Positions 56,822-64,000 of a stretch of DNA of 64,000 bases are shown here, one piece after another. Each line of letters starts with the position of its first letter. The stretch's first letter is position 1. Position numbers and translations under genes: made by a program. This DNA is from Cryptomeria japonica. Its lineage: Eukaryota > Streptophyta > Pinopsida > Cupressales > Cupressaceae. The DNA is taken from positions 223,439,415-223,503,414 of the forward strand of contig NC_081410.1 of NCBI RefSeq assembly GCF_030272615.1, written 5' to 3'. The notes below the pieces were generated by a model. That model had not been told where the DNA came from. It made no database searches and worked only from the letters and a program-made list of their open reading frames with translations.

Positions 56822-58044
56822 TTTTGGACATCGTTGCTGCTAGGATATATTGTTTTTCATTGATGTCAACATATTCATGTGTTCTAGTATTGTAGATAAT
56901 TGTTTTCAGTGATCCAAAAGTCTTCTTGATTATATCACTTGATTCGGTGATTGCATTTGAGGTTTCTGGTTTTTCATCTGGTGATATCTTGTATGATTCT
57001 ATATCATGTTTCACATTTGGGATAATGTTTTGGATGTTCATGTGTATCTTCATGTCAACTGGTTTGTGATTTGGTGTTCTGAAATCTCTTTCTTATTCGA
57101 GTTGTTGATGTTGAGTGTTCTTGAACGTTAACATGTTGATCGATGAATATTTGCATAAGTGATGCTAGTGCAGCTATTGCAGATGGTTCTAATGTTCTTT
57201 TTGGTGTTTCCTAATCATGTCCTATTTGTTTTGGTGATCCAAATTTATTATTGTGTGTGTTTTTGGTGGTTTTCATGATCTAGTGATGTTCTTCGTGCTA
57301 TGTAGTATTTTGGTGGTGTAATGTGTTGCGTTTGGTCTTGGAAAAATTTCTAGTGGTGATGCAAGTTTGGATATTTTATTTATGTCTATGTTATTCTATC
57401 CATGTCATTGTTTTGGTCTAGTGGTTGACTTATGTATCGTGTGATGTAATTTTGTAATTAGGTATTATGGGTTTGGCTAACCTTGTAGTAAAGGTTGATA
57501 TTGTATAAATGGGTGTGATATTCATGTAATTTGGTGTTGAGGAGTTGAGTCTATATTATCAAAGAGTGGTGTATGTGTGATAAAGAGAAATTATCTTTCA
57601 GTGTGGTGTGTTGAGCAAAGATTGGTGAAGAGTAGACATTTGTGATTAATCAAAACCGTCATCAAGCATTAGCAAATACTATTATTGCAGTTCATTCTTT
57701 CTGGATTGTAGTCCAAATCTTATTGTAAGGTAGTGAACCTTCCCTAAGGGTTGGAGCCTTCTAGGTCATCGTAATTTGAGCAGTGAGCTCTAGGAAGTGT
57801 TCCAAAATGCATGTGCATTCCCCATTGTAATATTTATGCATACTACTGCAGGGTATTATCTCATTGTGGGTAGGTTCCCACCACGGTTTTCCACGTCAAA
57901 AATATTGGTGTTATTTGTGTTGTTGTTATTACTATTATCTTTCCTTTTGCTGCAGTTGAACTAATCTAAGATGTGCTTAATTGTTCTAATCCAGTGAAAA
58001 TTGATTCTCCCCCCTCTCAATTTTCCTTCTTGCTATTGCCAACA
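56822..58044 (+). repeat. 3' LTR of element E
   Basis: About 1223 bp, starting TTTTGGACATC (aligned with TGTTGG of element C, so the terminal TG appears mutated) and ending GCCAACA. It contains the conserved GCAGTGAGCTCTAGGAAG, GGTTCCCACC and CCCCCCTCT segments shared with the C-type LTRs. TATAAAT at 57504-57510 is a possible TATA box. The 5' partner is not in the window. Confidence 0.7.
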
Positions 58045-58802
58045 AGTTCTTCCTTCTATCATTTGCCTCCATCCCAAGGATCAATGACACATCAATCCAA
58101 TACGGTCCAACCCTTTTCTGCCTCACAAACTATTAATACTACTATTGGTCTAGTTTCTACAACCCAATTGACTGATAATGAAATAAAATTGCAAATACAA
58201 GCCTTAAGGTACCAAGTGGAAAGGGAGATACTTTCTCAGCAATTGTTGGCTTTATTACCCACAAGAAATACAAGTACTAATATATTTTCTCCTAATATTC
58301 TTATCCCCTTGAGCCAAGGTACAGCTCCTATGGGAAATACTCAACTAGGGCCTTAAAATGCACCAATTTACACTTCTTCTATCATGTCAACCTCAATTAG
58401 GACTACCACATAGGGGTGGCCTACTATGTATAATTATTTTACCAATCCAACCCAAGGGTCTACAACTGTACCTTCCTTTAGCTTGGGTCACAACACTCAG
58501 ACTACTAGGGCACCCTTGTATAACACATCAGCTCCCATAGAATAGTTGTCATAGGGCCTTGGAATGCCTCCTTTTTGTCATCAGAATGCGAGACACAATC
58601 CACTTACTGGCTATCAAAATGTAAACCATAATTGGCACTAAATACCTTTCTCTCAGCCTCAAATCGAATAGCAAATACCTCAACAATAAGGAGGGCAACA
58701 ATTTCCACAAGGACCTCCACAGAATCAACAAAATTAGACATTTCATTAGCAACAACAAGGAGAAAATATGTTTGCTAGGGCTCTTATGCAAATGGACAAA
58801 TA
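58045..58802 (+). pseudogene. Element F: Gln-rich gag-like N-terminus (fragment)
   Basis: The plus-strand frame can be followed from about 58084 (ATG) through stops near 58354, 58410 and several later ones to the insertion point of element G. The translation is rich in Gln, Pro, Asn and Thr (for example QQFPQGPPQNQQN) and ends with GENMFARALMQMDKY, resembling the disordered start of a gypsy gag. No capsid domain is reached. The assignment is tentative. Confidence 0.45.
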
Positions 58803-60304
58803 TGTTGGCATTGTGTTGTCATTGATGTCATCCGGTATAGGCAGATTACCGATATAAAAGATGTATGTGTTGCACTATTATGGATGCAGAAAATAATAAG
58901 ATATCTTTGATATCACCTTGTGTTCCAGTGTACCGTTAAGGTAAGGAAGAGAATGTCATTCAGAGGAATGACCATTGGAGTCACTGGTACACAAGTTAGT
59001 GTTTAACTTTTGTGGAAGAGATGGAAAGGTTACCAGTACACTCTGTCACCTATAAGAGAATTATGTCAACTGGTAAGTGATGTGTTGACATGGAGAAGAC
59101 AAATCAAGTGAGTGGTTGTCAACTGACAAGCATATGACCAGTGTACAAGCAGGATGATTGACATGCTTGAGTTGTTATTTGTGATGAAGAGGCAGAATGT
59201 TGCCTAAATCACATCAACATTGGTGAAGAGGGATGTACAGGTCACCGGTATGTTGTGTGGCTGCAGAACAACATGACTCACATCAGATCAACTGGTGAAT
59301 CAAAGGGATGCCTCAACTGCATGAAATAAAGGATATGCACTGGACTGACATAGAAGGCATGATAATCCATTGGGACAAAAAAAGAAGAGTTAAGAAGTGA
59401 TGGGTTTGTTACCTTTCCAAACCAGCTGAGATAATGTCTGATCTAATAGTGATGAAAGGTATAACAACAACTACAGAGAGAGTGTAAGTGGTATGTAGAT
59501 ACCCTAGATGGAATCATTTGAAGGTTGATGACATGGTGTCATCAAGATGGCTACCAGTGAGCATGAGAACCAGTAAGGAAGCAAAGAGGCTAAGTGATGT
59601 GCTCCTACATGATGAGAATGTGCATGCTATGGATAGACATTTCTGGAGACCATTTAAGGGGTTCCACTGATAGATCAACAAAGTGCAGACATGAAGGGTA
59701 ACTGATAAAGTGTGAGATATCGACAGGGTTAGTGAACCGACAAAAAAGAAGGACAGGTTGAGTGTTTGGTCGGTGATCCTATCTGAACCGATACAGAAGA
59801 CCAAGCTAAGGTGGATGTCAACAAAGGTGCCACATGGAGTCAATGTGGTGGACATGCATGCAGCAGTAGATGGAGTGTGTACTAATGAGGTTGTTACAGA
59901 GTTGTTCAACATTAATTGTAGACCCTGTAAATCATAGGATGTGTTGCAGATGCAATGTAGAGGCGTGTGGCTTGAGGAAGGTCAAACAAAAGTGACTGAT
60001 GAGATGCATCGATCAGTGCAGAATGAGGTCGGTGATAAAATCTGCAAAACCATTTATGGTGATTGATCTTGTGTCTCACCGACTGGCTGCCTGTGTTTCC
60101 TAAGTTTAGCAAATGTGTATTGGAAAGTACGTCAATGACGATGATGTGCAGATAGTTATCTTGGAGCTTAGATCGAATGAGATCTGATTGGATTTGATGT
60201 GTGTATTGGTATTTTGATACTGTTTTGTCTGATCGGTAAGTGATATGGTTGTCATTGTTGGCAACATCATCTCCTTAGTCTTCACAATCCATCGGTAGTA
60301 AGTA

Positions 60305-60476
60305 GACTGGCTAGAAGTGATTAGATCGGTTAAGCAATAAGTAAACTGGAAAGCAGTGAGTAGACTGGCAAGCAGTAAGTTAATCGACAAGAAGTGAGTA
60401 GACCAGCAAGTAGTGAATAGACCGACAAGTATTAAGTAGACCAACAAGCAGTAAGTAGATCGAGTAGCAGTGAGTA
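60305..60476. repeat. 19-bp minisatellite in element G LTR
   Basis: Nine units of a diverged GACCGGCAAGCAGTAAGTA consensus, one of them 20 bp, 172 bp in all. Units differ at up to half of their positions, so the array is old. Confidence 0.75.
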
Positions 60477-60960
60477 GATCAATACAAGAGAGGTCCATCA
60501 GCTAAACAAAGAACAGACCAATATTTAGGAGGAAACCAGCTAGACAGATTTTGATCGGTTCATCGAAAGAGTCTGTAACCGACAGACTAGTAAGGTTCAA
60601 TTACATTCAGCTAAATTGGGAGTCTTCTCTAGTCAACTGACGGACTTATCAGCATGTTCAACTATATTGATAGAGACATGATTTAAGGCATGATAATGGA
60701 ATTTGAAATAAATGTTTTTGGAGGGAAAGCTAGCGATAGACTCAAGGGTCAATAAGTACACATATCTTATTCTTGAGATGGTTGGTGTCAAGGTGAATGA
60801 AGAGAATGTAAAAGTGGACATAGGGGGATTTTAAGAGACTGTAGAGCTGAGTGACAGAGGACCGATAGAGTGGAGTTTTCACATAGTGGTGACTCAAGTG
60901 ACAAAGGACTAGCAGTGTGATATCCAAGGATCAACAAATCGGAGAAGGTAGAGGTGAAAG

Positions 60961-62512
60961 TGTATACACCTAAAAAAGGTCTGAAGATAATTAATTAAAT
61001 AAGCAATTATTTAATTAATCCCCCTTCCCAATTTAATCAAATTCACTAATTAATTTGATTAAATATCCCCTTTCATCTACTTATTAATAAATCTAAGGAT
61101 TTATTTAATAGGTTCATTTTCATAATCCCCTTTAATTAATTAATTCTCCCCATCAAATTTATTTCTTCTAAATCCCCTAATTAATTAAAACAAATCAATT
61201 TATGAGTTATTGAGATTAATTATCCTTTTCCTATTATTTGAATTTTCAAATTCAAATTCTCCTAACTTCTAACCACCTAACCTAACCCCTTCTAAACCTA
61301 ACTCATTCCATCTAATCTTGGGTTTAATTAATCATTAGCTTGCACATCCTAACGACCATGTCCCCTTTCCTTGGACACTTGCTCTCTCATGAGAAAAGTC
61401 TCTTGACACTTGTCACGATAGAGATGACAAATGTTCCCTTTCATCCAACCTCTTTTCCAACCTCCTCCAATTTCACCATTGATATCTTTAGAGTTAATCT
61501 TGACTGTTGATTCCTGCCACCTCACCCTTGGCCTTGGAAATCCTATAAATAGACCCCATTTTGGAGTAGTAATCATCCCATCTTATTTTCATTTTAGGCA
61601 TTGTTACTATAGGCATATGCAATCTTAGTTTATCATTTGAGCATTGTTATCATAGCTTAATTGCATCATTCTAGCTTATTTTCTAGCATAATCATGGAAT
61701 CTTGTAGCTTAATCATTATCATTGCTAGCTTAAATGCATCATTTATCATTTAAATCCTCCATTTAATTGTAGTCAAGTCACTGGAATTTGCATGACCAAA
61801 TCTAAGAGAAACATTCATACTCACATTTACTAGGAGGTGATAGATTGATTAGCTATGGTTTATCTTTCTTTGCTTTATTTGCTAACCATGCTTATAATGA
61901 TTATTGAGTGTTTTGTGTTGCAGGAATAGGTATACACTTCATAGGCATGATAAAAAGTGCATTTAGGAATTTAGAGTTGTGTAGATCAGACACAACCGAT
62001 GCAGACCTATTATGATACTTCAGTATGATCTGATCAGGTTGATGAGTAGCAATTTTAGTAGATCATCCATTTGTTTCTTTCTAACAACTACAACTTAAAT
62101 CCCTTAATCAGGTGGACTTTAACAGGTCCTATTGTAAAAATTCCTTAACCGGGTGACATCTTAACTAATGTTCTAAGTTCTCTAATTAGGCTACCTTTAA
62201 TAGGGTAAAGGCACTAACCGCACTTGAACAAAATCCCTTAATAGGGTGGCACCTAACAAGGATGGCTCTTAATCGGGCATACTCTCGAAGAGTACAAATT
62301 TTGTGAGTTCCTACTCACACCATGGTTTTCTCCCTATTACATTTCCATGAGGTAAATATGTCTGTCATTGTGTATATTTTCAGATGCTCTGTAGTAAATG
62401 TTTACATTGATGAATGGCAAATTAGTTCAAAATTAAAGTAAAAGTTTTAATTGGTTAAATTTGGTAAAGTGTTGATTCACCCCTCCCCTCTTATCATTGG
62501 TTGGGACTAACA
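60961..62512 (+). mobile_element. Block H: solo-LTR-like insertion in element G LTR
   Basis: 1552 bp starting TGTATACACCTAAAAA, close to the gypsy LTR start of A and B, and ending CACCCCTCCCC...ACTAACA, more like a copia LTR end. A good TATA box (CTATAAATAG, 61543-61552) lies inside. Near 62095-62285 a CTTAA(T/C)(C/A)GGGT word recurs about five times. The flanks GAAAG and GTGCC do not match, so no target duplication is seen. Confidence 0.5.
61543..61552 (+). promoter_or_regulatory. TATA box in block H
   Basis: CCTATAAATAGACCCC is a strong plant TATA context, about 580 bp into the block, which is a reasonable U3 position. Confidence 0.6.
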
Positions 62513-63677
62513 GTGCCTCGTGATTAGTGGAAGAAACCCTAAGGCACCAAGTTTGAATGTTTCTTTTGGTGGGATAGTCTGTACACAAATATGCGAGCCA
62601 AAGAAAAATTGGATGATGCCTAAGAGAGAAATGTTGAAAAGTGATGCATAAGGCTGAATAGAGAAATAGATGAAGTGTGATATCTATAGAGGATCATAGA
62701 GGTCGAGTAGTAGGGAGACAACCAGTAATAGGTTTTGGTGAAGGCTTAATCGATGAGGTTAAAGCAACTGGCATGTTGCTCAAGGAAATAGTGTTGTTGC
62801 TCAAAAAGAGAGAAAATCAATCAAGTGCTCATTGAGAGTTAGAGGAAAGATTGAGTGTGAGACAGAATCAGGTTGAAGATTTCAACCAGTAAGAGTGAGA
62901 ATATCGAGAGCCGACCATGGAATCTGACAATGGAGGAAACCAGTGGTGACCAAATCAACAGAGAAGAGCCATAGCAGATTGCAGAGAAGGGAAGTTGAGG
63001 ACTGACATGAATCAGATGGTAGATATCTGGTTGAGTTATCAAGATTAGTGGTGGAGAGCAAAAAAGAAGTTGAGAGGTGAGACAACCAGTAGAGAGAGAA
63101 CTGGTAGAGAAGGAGAAGAGGCTGAACCAATAAGGTTGTAGTAGGAGATAAGGGTGCAATAGTGAGAGAGTGAGAGTGAGAGAGAACTGACAGTGAATTG
63201 GATAGAAGATCCAGTATAGAGATTTGAAGAAGAGTTACAAAATCCATTTGTAACAAGGATATTAACTTGTAAATGATTGTGTTTTGTATTCACTGAGTTG
63301 GATCTTGGTGCAAGGGGTTGTAGCTCCTTGGGTTGGTACCCTAAATCAGAGGTTGGTTCCAAAAAATCAAGGGTTGGTTCTCCTTGGGTTGGTACCCTAA
63401 AAATTGTATTCAGAGATTCATTATGAGGGTGGATTGGAGTAGTAGTCTCCAGAGCATTTCTCACCAAGGCTTTTCCCATCTTGGGTTTTTCTCGTATATA
63501 CTGGTGTTATGTGATGTCCCTTTATGTGTGAATGCATTTGTGATTGGTCTCCCCACTAACCAGTAAGTTTGTATTGATTTAGATCTGATAACCACTATAC
63601 TCACATAGGATAGTTAAAGGGAAAAATTGAAAACCACTGATTCACCCCCCTCTTAGTGGTACATTATGTCTAACAAT

Positions 63678-63690
63678 TGGTATTAGAGCC
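63678..63690 (+). promoter_or_regulatory. Primer binding site, initiator-Met tRNA (element G)
   Basis: TGGTATTAGAGCC differs by one C-to-T change from the element C site and has the same AT spacer after CTAACA. Confidence 0.85.
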
Positions 63691-63748
63691 TAGCTTCCCA
63701 GTTAGATGAGCTTTCTCTAGCTTGGGTAGATTCTGGCTAAAGTACACA

Positions 63749-64000
63749 ATGGTCTGCTTAGTGTCAATCCTAACTTTGGTGTTTAATGGGTCTAACTATT
63801 CCATTTGGAGTTGTAGAATGGAAGTTCACCTATCCTCTCTAGGGTATGATGTCTATTGTAAATGGCTTCCCTAGTAAATTATGTCCTCCCACTGATTTAG
63901 ATGCAAAAAGAAGTAACCAATGCAATGAAGAAACAATGAAGGTTACACTTTGTGGGTTAATAGATGATGTCTCCTCACTGGTGGACAGATGCAGATTTGC
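63749..64000 (+). pseudogene. Element G gag, N-terminal part
   Basis: From the ATG at 63749 the frame gives the copia gag start motif FNGSNYSIWSCRMEVHLSSLGYDVYC. A frameshift near 63860 moves to a frame reading DLDAKRSNQCNEETMKVTLC and GLIDDVSSLVDRC up to the window edge. It would be the capsid part of the polyprotein. Cut by the window end. Confidence 0.7.

Larger units (their letters stand above)
52358..58044 (+). mobile_element. Element E: Ty1/copia retrotransposon, 5' part displaced by element A
   Basis: Plus-strand gag-AP-IN-RT-RNH in copia order, followed by polypurine tracts and a 1.2 kb 3' LTR. The first codons of gag, leader and 5' LTR are missing because A inserted in gag; they should lie beyond A, outside the window. 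One clear frameshift (near 54440) and about thirteen stops break the frame. The RNase H end (YVSTKDQIANIFTKPLP) and the AAAGGGGGAG end structure suggest the SIRE/Maximus-like branch. Confidence 0.9.
58803..63675 (+). repeat. 5' LTR of element G (about 3.3 kb without the H block)
   Basis: Start TGTTGGCATT and end TCTAACA. The last 250 bp resemble the element C LTR end (ACCAAGGCTTTTCCCA-like, CACCCCCCTCT). No gene is supported; the short frames inside are antisense or chance. It holds a 19-bp minisatellite and the H block at 60961-62512. Confirmation needs the 3' LTR, outside the window. Confidence 0.6.
58803..64000 (+). mobile_element. Element G: copia retrotransposon with a long LTR, 3' part outside window
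   Basis: It starts TGTTGGCATTG, identical to the first 11 bases of element C, in a context of F coding DNA. An LTR end CTAACA at 63675, an AT spacer, an initiator-Met primer site and a gag start follow. The interior continues past the window. Confidence 0.75.

Noticed and set aside
59488-60498. Short frames in the G LTR
   Set aside because: No coding signal; they coincide with low-complexity and minisatellite sequence.

Overview
The window is wholly intergenic plant DNA built from nested LTR retrotransposons; I find no host protein gene, tRNA, rRNA or CRISPR array. The plant-type Ty3/gypsy elements with a second RNase H, the Ty1/copia elements primed by initiator-Met tRNA, the antisense plant-mobile-domain ORF, the AT-rich sequence and the depth of nesting point to a large seed-plant genome, possibly a gymnosperm. 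The species cannot be fixed from the sequence. All reading frames are decayed by stops and some frameshifts.

Layout, outermost to innermost. F (58045-58802) is a fragment of a plus-strand glutamine-rich gag-like ORF. E, a plus-strand copia element, occupies 52358-58044 and lies against F; its gag start was cut off when A inserted. A is a minus-strand Tat-type gypsy element whose 5' LTR is 51260-52243 and whose body runs leftward out of the window. A is broken by four later insertions: a solo LTR (48919-49737), D (27780-47868), B (7767-25507) and C (388-6291). In three cases target-site duplications, and in two of those the reading frame as well, reconnect the pieces of A. G (58803-64000) is a plus-strand copia element inserted in F, with a very long LTR that is itself split by another LTR-like block, H (60961-62512).

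Element B (17.7 kb) has a single-frame gag-AP-Gpatch-RT-RNH-aRNH-IN reading frame. It also carries an antisense plant mobile domain ORF between integrase and the 3' LTR. Element C (5.9 kb) has copia-type ends but no pol: it encodes only a coiled-coil/zinc-knuckle protein and a long accessory ORF, so it is probably mobilised in trans.

Element D (20.1 kb) is the most unusual object. Its LTRs are 6.4 kb each and each contains a sense-strand ORF of about 1230 codons, unrelated to gag-pol. Its second RNase H lies upstream of the reverse transcriptase instead of downstream. The LTR ORF is therefore present twice per element, and the two copies share four nonsense codons, so it was already damaged in the RNA that produced this insertion.
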